Shown here piece after piece: positions 46,376-58,316 of a DNA stretch of 64,000 nt (positions are counted from its first letter, which is position 1; each line of letters opens with the position of its first letter). The DNA is taken from the NCBI RefSeq assembly GCF_048771995.1, contig NC_133026.1:58777001-58841000 (forward strand), read 5' to 3'. Under the pieces are notes generated by a model, which saw nothing but the letters and a program-made list of their open reading frames with translations, ran no database searches and was not told the origin of the DNA. A program made the translations under genes and the position numbers. The stretch is from Taeniopygia guttata (taxonomy: Eukaryota > Chordata > Aves > Passeriformes > Estrildidae).

Positions 46376-48290
46376 AAGCTCTTTACCTTGCTGATGTTGC
46401 TCGTCCCATCAAAATCAAGGTGGCTATTGATGACTATGGGTTACTGGAATGATGAAGAGTTTGCAGGAGGAGGATATTCTTTCGCCATGGGAATATCAGA
46501 CATTTGCTTTTAGAGTCTTAGAAAGTCAACCATAGGAAAAAGAAAACTTAAAGAGAGAGAATACTTTTTTTTTTTTAATGCTTGATCCTGTACTTTGGCA
46601 ATATTCCTAGAAAAACTGTGAATAATTCCTTATGGTCTCCATTTCTGGGTTAGAGAAAACAATTATTACTCTTCAGATGAAAAAGTCCAAAAAAGCAGCT
46701 CCTCTCCTAGTCATCTACACTTGCATTTTGCAGAGGAAGGTGCCACTAGTCTGAAATACACACACTTTATGGCATAAATGCTATACAAACTTCATAAAAT
46801 TTGGATCTGGACACAAAGGTTTATGCTTTCCTGTCCAGATGCAAAGCAATACAGCTGAGCTGATTATTGACAATACCAGACCTACCCATTTTAAGAAGCT
46901 AACAGATGACGCATAGTAGCACAATTAAATAAATGGAATTACTTATGTAAGTGCTCTCTCACATAAAACATGTACAACTCAATCTTACCACGATTTCTTC
47001 ACTATCCTTGCTGTGCAGTGTTAACTGGTGAGTCAGGTCTGTCTCTAAGATGTAACAAAATATTCCATTGTGAAAAGAGAGGATGGCTGACCACAGAGAG
47101 AAAGAGTGCTCTGCTTCAAATTATTCTGTTGTCACACAGATTTCAGGTCAGCTGCTTGTTCAGTTGGTTAAATCATATGGGTGATAGAAATTTAAAATAA
47201 TATATAAGATGAATACAAATAGCTATGAGAACATGCACTCATAATGCATTTGCATTATACCATTAGACATGGATACATTAAGTCTCTCACCTTTAAATTC
47301 TGCATTTCAGCTCTTCTTAGAAGGCAGGGATGTCCCAATTTACTTAACTGAGATATATTCTTCTCTCATTCCTATTGGAAAAAAAATCAGAGAAATCATA
47401 TTGACTTCACTGGAATTATTCTAGATTTGTCTTAAATAAGATAATTCCACACTCTACAAAGAAACCTGGATATAAGTGGACCATCTTCATGACAGATGAT
47501 CTAATCCTGCTATCTGTGGAGGGTGTTCAAAGAAAGTTGATCCTGGGGATGAATAGCTCCAGAACTGTGGATTTTCTGCCCTTGAGAAAGTGGAAGTAAA
47601 TCCATGTACTTTAATCTCATTGAACTTTATTCTTTGATTTTCTACCAGTTCATAAAGATACTGGAAAGCATCAGAATATCTGTTCTGCGTAAAGCTGGAA
47701 AACTCTGTCTCTCATAAATACTTTTACTTACCACCACACAAAGCCTATTTAATAATATGTATGGCTGTAAGGATCCAAATCTTCAGGATTATATAAGCTT
47801 CCATGTATATTAAACAAATCTTTCCATAAAAGGAGGCTATGTTTTCATAACACAGTGAAAGATTTAAAGTATCTGTGTCCCAATAAGAGTCACTTAACAC
47901 TTTAGAAAACTTACTCCTTCATCATGCTATGAAAATTAATCACAGCATCCATATTCAAATTGTATCCTGAAGTGAGTTGATAATACAAAGGCAAAGGAAA
48001 GACAAAGGAGTGATCTTTGAATACTGAATGCATTTATAAGATATTTCACAAACACCTTCAGCTAATAAAATACACATAGAGGAGGAATGATTAAACTAAA
48101 ATAGTATCAGACCTGAAGTAGGAGTATCAACACAGAAATTCATCATGGGAATTAATTTTGTTGTATGAAGAAGCAGAAGGATGAAACATCAAATTGAATC
48201 GCCTACTCCTTTTCCTGTAAGAGCAGGGGAAGATGGCAATGCATTATACAATTATTATTTGATTCAAGACATCACTGTTCTTTGCCTTAC

Positions 48291-48449
48291 CTCTGCTGCA
48301 GACTGAGAAAAATCAATGATTTTGTCACTGAACTTCTGTCCTCCATCTGTAAAGCCATAATAATTGCCTATTTCTTGTCTAATTGGGCTACACAGGTGTA
48401 AAAGGAAGGACAGTATGGTTCTTATCTCCCTCAGAATCTTTGAGTATTC
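48291..48449 (-). other. Weak candidate exon (159 bp, phase 0)
   Basis: On the minus strand the interval is preceded by a T-rich tract ending ATTACAG and followed by GTAAGG after GAG, both good matches to splice consensus. It is exactly 53 codons and open in one frame only (starting EYSKILREIRTI, ending DFSQSAAE), so it could be skipped or included without shifting the frame. The peptide is not low-complexity, but I recognise no family. Splice-like pairs around open frames of this length are expected by chance in 64 kb, and no second compatible exon was found. Confidence 0.15.
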
Positions 48450-51400
48450 CTGTAATAAAAATATGAAGAAACATTGTTGTGCCCTCATTTTATCTGTGGA
48501 GAGAAAAGGATTTTCCAAACAGCTGAGCTGACACTGTTTGTCCTGTTCTGATTGCCTATCTTTGCTAGACCATGCACTTTTCTATTGACTCTGTACAAAC
48601 CTTCTGGTGTGTTTTTTGCCCATTTGGACACCTAAGCACCTCTTCTGTGTTTGATGTTAGTATTTTAACTTGATTCCATGTTAAGCCTGTTTATTCATCT
48701 TACATATCAAATGACAAAAAGGCAAAAACTTTAGCAGATGGAAGGTTTTCTTGTGTATTTTCTGACTTTCCAGGATACTGATTTCTGAATGGCAGGAAGT
48801 GCAGGATATCTGTCTTTCCTGGGGCAGTCCATACAAATGGAAATTATCAGCAAATGCTTCAGAGGTAAACACCTTGGTAGATACAGCTGTACTGATCCAG
48901 AGATTAGTTGGAACAGATTGACAGAGCAGTGCTTATGATAAAAGAAAAAAATAAAATCCGAGAGGACTGCAGGAGGGAAGGTGAGGGGAAAAGTGAAAGA
49001 AAGGAGCACGTACTCTCTGAAATACCTGGTAGCCCTTATTTCACGCTCAGTTGAGTCTGTTGTGGCCGTAAAAAGGTAGGAAAGCTTTCCTGTATGTGGA
49101 ACTGTCTGAAGTTTTTTACCCATAATTCACAGAATGACAAACACCTTGAGTCTGCATTTCTTCTTTTCAAAGATATTAATTTAGGTTACTTTCTGGAAAT
49201 TCTTGAGTCTAGTTGTACAGAAACTTAGGAGAATTCTGCATAACTTTCCATGTGAAATGTACAACATATGCCCTTCAAATCTTATCACATACTTAGGGAT
49301 TTGAAAGGACATTCAGATCCCACTAATGGAACAGTTACCTTGCTTTTGCCATACACTGGATCACAAATTGAAACTGGTTATGGCATTTCTTAGACATATT
49401 CAGTCACATGGATCCTGGCATTCACAAGGTAGCATGCATAACTCATGCACACACAGGCGGAAGAGCAAATGCAAGGTAATAGCTACTTTTCTACCTTCAG
49501 TCTAAATATGTTCTCACTCCATTCTGAGTCCTCCCAATGCTTTTTTTTTCCCATGTACTCACTTCCTTCTCAGCCAGCTCATGCACAGATAAATTATTTT
49601 CTTGATAAGATTTGTTGGTCCTTTTCACTTCTGAATTTTACCCAGCTTTGGTCAGATGATATTTTATTCTTCTTGTAGGCAGTAGCACAATACACTTTTC
49701 TCTTCAGTGAGTACAGGGAAGCTACAACTTCTGTGTGTCACTGACTGGAGATAAGTACAGCTTCCCCCAAACCATCCTGGTGATATAAAACACAGCACAG
49801 AAGGCCCTTCAGTCTGCCTTTTCACAGTGCAATTAGTCTGACAGGTAAGGTTAAAGGCTTGTTGTGTATCAAGCGTAATCAACAGCAACAGTCTTGTCAG
49901 CATTGAGTAAATTCAGTTTTCGATGGCAGGGAAGAGTCCTTCATAGATATATCTCCTGAAGTTGGACTAAAAAAGAAATCTGCTTAAATTGTAATAGAAT
50001 ATATGCAGGCTGTAACTGTCTAGAGGATATAAGACTTATGTATTGTTTCAGGTTATAAGGCTTCTGACTGCATTAATTGGTGCATATACAAATTGGTTTT
50101 TAGCATTCACATTTTGGGATTTTTTAAAATTATTTGTTCAGTATGTGCAGATTAACTCTCTTGTCTGTGCAGCTAAAAAGACTTCTCATATTGTAAGTCA
50201 ATTTAAGTACGTGTTGCATATTTTGTGTCTATTTTCCCCTCTCTGATTTTCTCTTCTAATGAGACCCGGTTAGAGATCTCAAGAAAGAATAGGGGGAGTA
50301 GGAGTATAAAAGAGCGAGAGAGAATGCTGATCCCTAACAGTATAATTACAAATGTCTTAATGTAGGAGGAACCTGTCTTCCCTTTGATTTCACGGATGGT
50401 TGGGAATTTCCATTTGAGGTTATGGGAACAAATGTGCTGGCTTGTCCAAAAATGTCTATTTCTCTTGACAAGGGCTTTGTCCTAGAATGTGCTAAAAGGA
50501 TTTAAAAAAAAAAAAATCCCAACATTCTATTTTTGGCTGCCGTTTTAAGCCATTAAAGATGATCTATCTTGCAGTTTTTATGCAGTATGGTTATTATTTA
50601 TACATGAAAAAAATTGTACAGGGCTTGCATGGATGGGGGTGAGCTTTAACTTGCTCTCCTCTGCTTTAGGTCAGCTCTCTCAGCCTTTTCTCTAAAATTC
50701 TTTGGTCATGTTGTGAAATCTTATGCCCTGACCCAGAGCCCACTGAAGTAGAGAAATTATGCCACCAATACTTTATTTTGTATCTAAGGATGTATGTTAG
50801 CTTACAATCATTCTGTCATTTTCCCAACTCCTCAGTGCTGCGCACTGCAGAGTAGAAATGTACCAACCCCTTCTTTCTCTGATGAGGCAACAGTGTGTTT
50901 ATTAAAAACTTTTCATCTCTTTCTTGCATATAATTAATTGCTTTTACTTAGAGTGTAGGTGGCTTAAATTGATATTTGAGAACAAGTTTATTAGAACACC
51001 CAGAGATGTTTAAATAACAGCTAGATCACTTCTAGAAGGAAGTGGCTTAGTAAAAATTTAATAATCAAAACCAGGCAAAACAGCCCTCTTTTTCTTCCTC
51101 TTTTAGACTTGCTTTCCATAAGTTTGCAAATTGCAAGCAAGCAAAAAAAAACCAGAACCGAGAATCTTTCTAGAAATGACTAGAAACTCTAATTAACACC
51201 GGCATTGGTGGTTTCTTGTACACAAAAATTTTCAACACTAGTTTTTGAGTAGTTAGATACTGGCATTTACAAGCTTCCCTTGCTTGTAGATGAAAGGAGA
51301 CTGGAAGATGATTTCAGAGTGTAAAACAGTTCCTATTTTGTTCAAATCTCCTGGGTAATGTCACACTGGGACATTTTCATAGAATATACAAATATCACTG

Positions 51401-51847
51401 TACAGAGATTTCCATTTTGTAGTTGTCTTCCTAGATTTTGTTTCCAAAAGGTCCCTTTGGCTTAACTTCCATTACGATTTTCGTTACTGTCTGCAAGAAA
51501 AATGTTCAGCACTGAGAAGCTACTGGCTCTGCAGCTGAACATCTTCACATAAAAATACTTAACATGATCCTCTGCAGAGTCACACAGAGCAATGATTCAG
51601 TCCATCAAGTGCTTGCAGATTCCTCTTCATCCGTACAAACAACAACATTAGCTTTAGGCAGCGCTGTTAATGCCTTATTGCAGTCACTGCTGTCACTTCT
51701 TCAGTTTCATATAGAAATCAAAAGATTTGTTAGAACACTGTGAGTAATGACTCTAGTAGCTTCCAAGTGCTCAGCCTCTTTTTAGAACTCAAAATGTTTG
51801 TAGGCAGTCTAATTTCAAACCAAAAAGTCTTTATATTACAATTAAGA

Positions 51848-52026
51848 TAAAAACCAAATACAATACCAAACAACCAAGCAAAAAAACCCAAAAAAACCTG
51901 ACACAAAAACAAACCCCAAGAAAACAAACAGAACACAAAAGCCTAAATGAAAAATAGGCCAAACAAACCAAATAATAATAAAAAACCCACCTAAAAGCCA
52001 ACAAATAAAACCCAAAAAAACCCCAT
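51848..52026. repeat. Long A/C-rich low-complexity tract
   Basis: About 180 bases composed mostly of A and C on the plus strand, in AAACCAAA, CCCAAAAAAACC and ACAAAC-like words with a few G and T. The minus strand reads as a spurious, hydrophobic Phe/Leu/Cys/Val-rich open frame of up to 99 codons, which should not be annotated as a membrane protein. Confidence 0.85.
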
Positions 52027-52408
52027 CCATTTCTTTTGGTAGGCATTACATGCTCATATATGGTCAAAACCAGGCAAGAATCGATTATAAAGATGCTGGA
52101 GAAAATCAGAAGTTCAGAGAGAAAATGCAAAGAAATTTAAAGATTTGTCCAAAACCATATAACAGACTATTGGCAGAATTGGCAACAGCATCTAGCTCCA
52201 TGCCTCTAACCAGTCTGACTTCTAGACCAGCAGACCCAACTATAGATTGAAGGCTAAATTTAATAAATATGTAATGAATCAGGAAGTCATAAACTTACTA
52301 AGTAAAAAGAGCAGCGATAGGTCCAATGTTCTGCTATTCTCTTTGTTATTAATTTTTCCATGATAGCATGACTGGATGTTGTCCATTTGGAAATGCTGGG
52401 AGTACAGT

Positions 52409-52453
52409 TTTTGTTGTTCCTGTTGTTTTTTGGGGTTTTTTGGGTTTTTTTTA
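52409..52453 (+). repeat. T/G-rich low-complexity tract
   Basis: TTGTTGTTCCTGTTG leading into TTTTTTGGGGTTTTTTGGG and a T run. It lies only about 400 bases from the opposite-type A/C tract at 51848-52026. Confidence 0.8.
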
Positions 52454-55400
52454 AATATCAGAACAATTGTACAAAAAGTCATAACAAATCTGAGACTTAA
52501 TCAGGAAAAGTGTCACACACCTGTGCCTTAAAAATACTTATTGTTTTAATCTATAATTACTTATATTGATTAACTGGATGTGTAGTGTCTTGACAGGTTC
52601 ACCTGATTTTTTTTTCAATAATTCCACAGAAGCAAGATTTTCAATACTGTCAGATTACAGTATTTTAACTGTGACCAGAAAGGACTATGGTTATTTCCTT
52701 TCAGTTTGATCTTCAGCTGGGCTTTTACCTGAAGCTATTACAACAGTGACAAATGTGGTAACAGATTCTGAAGTGCAAATAATAGAAGGAACAAGGTTTA
52801 AGCAAAGTATGTATTTCTCACCAATCTCACTCTTTGCAAACTGGTGATGCATATATAACCATAGTATTGTACACTGAAGACTCAACTATTTTATTAGTAC
52901 TTTTTTCTCCAATTTCTTGTTATGATATAAGCAATTTCATCTTTCTCTTAGCCGTAGATTCTATTGTGGTGCTTATGTATAGGTAAGCATACATGGCTTT
53001 ATTCATCTTTCTCTCAAGTGACAGTTACTTCTGTCCCGGATGCCTGATGTATAATTCAGAATCATCAAACTGTTTAAATTTACTCTTTAAAAAGACAAAT
53101 ACAAAACCAATAAGAAAGGTGTTTCTGCTTATGATACTTCACACTGTCTGAAATGCTGCCCTGGAATTTTACCATTATTCCCCTTGCTATGTCTTTCTAC
53201 TGCTGCGTTATCTCAATAGCTCTGAGTGAAGAGGGAAGAGTCTCAACTATTTGGTAGAGAAAGAACTGGTCTGCCTGTATCTTGTATCTGTATCTGACAC
53301 ACAGACACAAGCTATAGGTCCTATCCATCTCCAGCTCACTCCATGGCCAATATTCATGCAATTAGCCTAACACTTTTCAGCCAGTCTGAACTGAATGAGG
53401 TTGCCAGGGTGCAGAATGAAATTACACAGTCTTCTTCAGCTTTGAGCAGGAAGAATAGGGCACATAGAATTTAGCATGTATAAATCAGCAAGAATGATGC
53501 ACCTAAAATGTGGTTTGAAAAGGGCAGCAGCCTCTTAAAAAGGTTTGGAAGCTAACTTTTACCTTTGAAGAGAAGTTTGGAAGCTGAAATTCAGCTTGTG
53601 GTATCATTAGGATAATTGCTGTACCCATAATCTTTCTTTCTTTTCTTCCCATATATATAAAAGGCTCAATAACTCACCAGCAATGTGGCCACTGTTGAGA
53701 ATATTCCCCAAAGCTGAAGAAATGTACACATCCTTTGCTATTAGGAGATTTTCTTTATTCTTGAAGAGCCATTTTTTCACATTACATGTCCACAGGTTTT
53801 ACTTGAATTGGCATATACCTTGAAAAATGATCCTGTTTATAAAGTTGCACAATAAACCTGTAGTACTATTTAAATTTCAACTGCAACACTGCACTGCACT
53901 GATTTTTTTCTTTTGTGAAAGCAGATTCCCACAAAACAAATAGAAATTATTTCTATGCAGTATCTTAGCAGCCACTTAATGAAAATATAATCACAAACTA
54001 TACTACAAGGCAAGTATTTAATGAGTTGGATATGAAAAAGCATGTATTATATTGCAATATAAAAATCTAGAGGTGTTGGCAGCCAGAAGCTACTTGGCTT
54101 GTTAAGTCCATGTAAAATGTATAATACAACAGAAATTGTCATTATGCATTTATTTTTAAAGGAATTTGGTTTCATTTAAAGAAAGACAAAAACAAAACCA
54201 CAATTTTATAAAGTTCTTTAAGAGCTACTTATTGACCGGAAACAGTACTAGATTTTTTAAAATTTAATTTAAAAAAAAATACAAGAACAGACCCTAAAAC
54301 CAGGTAAATATGGTTACTTTTAGGAGGAATTATTTTTTTAATTTAGCTCACACAATGCAGATAATTTTTCTTCCTATTTCTTGTTTTACCTGCCATGAGT
54401 TTAATTTTAATTTTTGTACCTATCTAATCATTACTGCTAGAAAGAACTTTTTTAGATTTACAGATAGCTGATAAGATCTCAGTAGCCCTGATGGACTTTG
54501 AAATATGTTCCTTTTACACTGGAATTTAACTAATATGTAAGAATCTAAGAATTGCCTGCTAAGCTTAAATATTTTTCCTTGAATATAGAATTTTCATTCA
54601 AAAAGGAAGATCGTTCAACTAAAGAGAATTGGTTAATTTATTAACATAAAAAAATGAATTCTAGGACTAATTCGCATCTTGAAGTCAATCAAGTTATTGT
54701 GTTTATTTTAGTTAATATTAATTCTATTATTTCCATACTGCTTTACCCAGAAAGCTATAGACAAAGGAGTTTTAAATCAATACAGGCACATGTAAGGTAT
54801 ATATGTACGTGCTGCACAACAATTTTCTGGCTGTCATCTAATTGTAATTGTTAACATCCCTGTATAAACACCGCTCACTGACTGCCTGTATTAGTACACA
54901 GCAAATGAATGCAGAAACAGGACACTGCATAATTTGTTACTTAGAGCTACAAGGCAAGAGTTTTAAAGACAAAAAAGCGTATCAGAATGGTTTTTATCTT
55001 TTCTGTCAAACCCTGGCCTAGGCTTGCATTCAACAGGGGGCTTAAGGATGAGTTCAACTCTTAAACAATAGCTTAAGCCCCTTCCTTGTGAAAAAACAGT
55101 TAATTAAGGTTCTCAGGAGCCCAGAAATCTGTGCTATTTAGTCATACATAGAGGGTTAAGCATTTACTTGAGTGCTCCTACTAGCTGGGATCTTAGGAAA
55201 GACTGTACAATAAAACTATAGGTGGTCTGTCCTGTCTGTTTAGCTATAGTTCTGTTCATACTTTACTACAATTCAAAGGACTTTTAATGTTTTTTATCAT
55301 CTTCCATACTTCACTAATAAGTCTACAGCATTATTCAATTATTTAAACGAAATTTTGCAGTAAATCATGATGTAACCTACAACATATCCCCAACTGCTAG

Positions 55401-57484
55401 CTTGATTCCTTAGCAAAAGCATCCAATCAGTTAATCCTAGAAGATTAATTTTCCTTTCCTCTTAGAATGCAAGATTCATTAATGACTTAGAAACTTTCGG
55501 TTAATTAGTTGAATGATGGTCATCCATATCTATCGCCAGCGGCAGAGAGCTGGAGTAGTTAAGTCCAGGAAAATAAATTCACTCTCAATGCCAAAGTATT
55601 AATCAGCTCAGGAAGGCTTGTTGAGGTCATACCACATGGGTGTGAAATAGAAACATCCTAGAGTTTGTCTAATTGATGGTTTGATTTACAGAATGGAATT
55701 CATGGCTTTAATGATGGGCAGTAACCTTGCATGACAATATTATTTCTGGTAAATTTGGAGCATTTTCTTACTTATTTTTGGGTGAAGGAAACAAGGATGT
55801 GCATGCTGATATTTTCACACTATCTGCTGCCTACAGGGAGTCACATTTCAGAAGAATGCCCACTGCCTTTGGATGAGTGGTCCCCATAGCAGTACGCATA
55901 TAAGCAGAGAATGGGAATTTATGTACCAACATGTCACTAAGAACAGCAAGGAAACTCAATGCGGAAACTCTGCAAAATGTACCTTTTTCAAAAATTTCTT
56001 GCTTATTCTTGCCGATTTTTTATTTATTCTTTTTGTTTATTCCAAAGGCTTTTAAGAGCTGAAAAATCCTCAGTCCAGTATTTGGTAGACTTGATAGCAA
56101 ACATTGCTAATTAAAATTTTCTGAGCTATCAAACGTTGTTAGATTTAAGGATGATCAGAACTACCTAGATTTAATACCTTTTCAATTTTAAACAAATTTA
56201 TTGATCTTTTCACAGCTCTGCATAGTAGCTTTATTCTTGTGAGCAGAAACTTATCAACGTGGCAATTAAATTACATTTATTGATATGTATATGATGATAC
56301 AACTACTTTCACAAATACTTCAGTGACCACAAATTTAACATAACCTATAAATTTAGTTTAATCTTCAGCCACTAACTGTGCTTACCTGAGAAAGAGACAT
56401 GTGATTGAATTACTTCATAAAATTAGCAACTCATTCTTGTGAAGCAAAAAAGAAACTGATATCTATGGAGAATAATTGTACCAAGGAGTAGATCTTATGT
56501 AAGTCTATTCAGCTGAACAAATTAAAATGATTGAAACATGAAATCTGTTTTTCTTCTGGCATGCTTAACAGGGGAAAAAAAATACAATAAATTCTTAAAC
56601 AAGTTCTAGTTCTTCATGCACCTTACCACATTCCATTGTGATCCCTATTAGCTATTTTTATTGGAAATTGAAAAATTACCATGGTAACATGACAAACAAA
56701 TAAGATTAGATCTATTTTTGGTTTTTACCATGCACTATTTAACAGTCCACTTAAATATTTAAATGGTCTGTCTATCAAACACATTGTATCAGACAGTGTG
56801 AATACTCTTTATTAAAATCAAGTTTTCCAGTTTGCCAGCTGAAATAAACTTTGTTTTTTACAACACAAGGATTCATAAGAACACAAGACCAAGAAATAAT
56901 TTAACCCCTTCAGAACAGGAAAAAGAAATAAAATTACAAATATTTCTCATCATTACCTCTGGAAATTAATATTTATTATTAAATTTTATGAGCAGCTTTT
57001 TTGTGGATAAACTTATTTAAGCCAAAATCCACAAAAATAATATAAAATTGACTTTTAATTCTGTGCTTTACTAATGATGGATAATAGATCTTCAAGGATC
57101 TGGAATGTAGGAGCCCAGTAGGATAAGTATTTACTGACTCTAAACTAGAGACACTTCAGAAAATTTCATAATGCATGCATTTCATTTCACTCTAATACAT
57201 GAAAATGCATAATGTCAAAAGTGTAAGTGAATTAGCACAATGCTAAACACTTTTCTCCACTATGGCATGTAGAAATTATATTTAGACCCTTTTAAATGTC
57301 TATAGTTAATCAAGTTCTTGAATTAACTCTATCACACATTATTTGCATTATAGTTGTAGAAATACCTCTGAGTGACATACATCTGAGATGATCTGAGGAC
57401 AATTTTCTCCATTTTTTTTCCGTTTCACCTTTGAATAAAGCTATAAGATATGTTTAGGGAAATATTTTTAATCCAAATTTTGTC

Positions 57485-57751
57485 CACTTGAGAACGGGTA
57501 TTCACCATGCTTATACTTCAAGCAACAATTCAAAGGAAGTATTTTTTTTCATTCAGAAGAGTTTACAAAATTTCTCTGCACACTCTGTGAAGGCTATAGT
57601 GACCCCATTGCTGCAAATATACATTCAGGGCAGTGAGCCCCATGGCAAGCACAGGAACATGCTGGTAATCACCTAAGCTAAGCAGCACTAACAGCTATTA
57701 ATTCTATCTTGCACATCCCAGTCAAATTTGTCTTTATCTCAAACCCTTTAC
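57485..57751 (-). mobile_element. ERV internal leader fragment
   Basis: Minus-strand sequence directly downstream of the primer-binding site. It reads as an untranslated leader or start of gag; no open gag frame survives. Recognition rests on its position after the primer-binding site and on general resemblance to avian ERV leaders. The left border is a guess, since similarity fades into A+T-rich unique DNA near 57485. No pol, env or 3' LTR was found to the left. Confidence 0.5.
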
Positions 57752-57769
57752 GCCCCATGTAGGGCACCA
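57752..57769 (-). other. Retroviral primer-binding site
   Basis: The minus strand reads TGGTGCCCTACATGGGGC, 8 bases past the LTR end. This is close to the well-known 18-base site complementary to the 3' end of tRNA-Lys (TGGCGCCC...TGGGGC form), with three differences. It fixes the left-hand LTR boundary and shows the adjoining LTR is the 5' LTR of a minus-strand provirus. Confidence 0.75.
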
Positions 57770-57777
57770 AAAAGCAC

Positions 57778-58316
57778 TGTCATGGTTAATCATGTCAAAA
57801 AGCAGCCAGGCCCCACACAGCCTCTCTCACTTCCCCACCAGTGGGATTGAGGACAGAATTCAAAGGGTAAATGCTGGAGAAGACATGGTCTGAGATACAG
57901 ACAGTTTCATAAGGAAAGCAAAAGCCACTCAGGCAATCAGGAAAATAATTCTTTCCATGGGTAAGAGTTTGGTCATTACCAGAAGAGCAGGGCCCCATCA
58001 CGTGTAAGAGTGATTTGTAAAGACAAACCTTATCACTCCAAATGTACTCCCTGCCCCTCCTTCTTCCCTGCACTTTATATTCTGAGTATGATATCCTAGG
58101 GAATATCACTTTGGTCAGTTTTATGTCACCTGTCCCTGCTGTGTCTCCTGACCACCTCCCAAGCACTCCCAGTCTCCACACCACTGTGGCAGTACAAAAT
58201 GCAGAAAAGCCTTGCCTTTGTATAAGCCATGCTCTGGTTTCAACAGAATTCCAAAGTATAGACCCACACTAGTCACTTTGAAGAAAATTAACTCTACACA
58301 GTCTGAAGAATATCCT
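57778..58316 (-). mobile_element. ERV 5' LTR, minus strand
   Basis: An LTR of about 540 bp read from right to left. It ends in CCATGACA at 57778, just before the primer-binding site. It has a TATA-type box (ATATAAAG on the minus strand, 58073-58080) with the expected roughly 300 bases to the LTR end, and a degenerate poly(A) signal position. The sequence strongly resembles a common bird LTR whose U3 starts with a TAGAGTTAATTTTCTTC-like block, present here at about 58298-58282. The exact 5' border is uncertain by about 20 bases. The 129-codon open frame across it (57795-58184, minus) is a chance reading of LTR sequence. Confidence 0.85.
58073..58080 (-). promoter_or_regulatory. ERV LTR TATA box
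   Basis: ATATAAAG on the minus strand, followed by a GGGAAGAAGGAGGGGCAGGG purine-rich stretch as in related avian LTRs. Transcription would run left into the unique DNA. Confidence 0.55.

Larger units (their letters stand above)
44806..57484. other. Unique non-coding DNA, about 12.7 kb
   Basis: Contains an AAAAC microsatellite, a possible ancient amniote repeat (45960-46375), a weak exon candidate (48291-48449), a long A/C-rich tract (51848-52026) and a T/G tract (52409-52453). A low-repeat stretch at 55480-55860 is noted as a possible regulatory element. No gene can be supported. Confidence 0.65.

Noticed and set aside
48731..49123. 130-codon minus-strand open frame as a gene
   Set aside because: No recognisable domain and no coding context; it has a Phe-rich stretch derived from A-rich DNA on the plus strand.
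51730..52130. Multi-pass membrane protein on the minus strand
   Set aside because: The hydrophobic composition comes from an A/C-rich low-complexity tract read in reverse; there is no real gene signal.
53678..53737. 60-bp minus-strand exon with an excellent GTGAGT donor
   Set aside because: The acceptor side lacks a good pyrimidine tract, all three frames are open because it is so short, and its most protein-like frame does not join in phase to the 48.3 kb candidate.
57795..58184. 129-codon minus-strand open frame as a gene
   Set aside because: It lies wholly inside the ERV 5' LTR and reads across U3, R and U5, so it is a chance frame.
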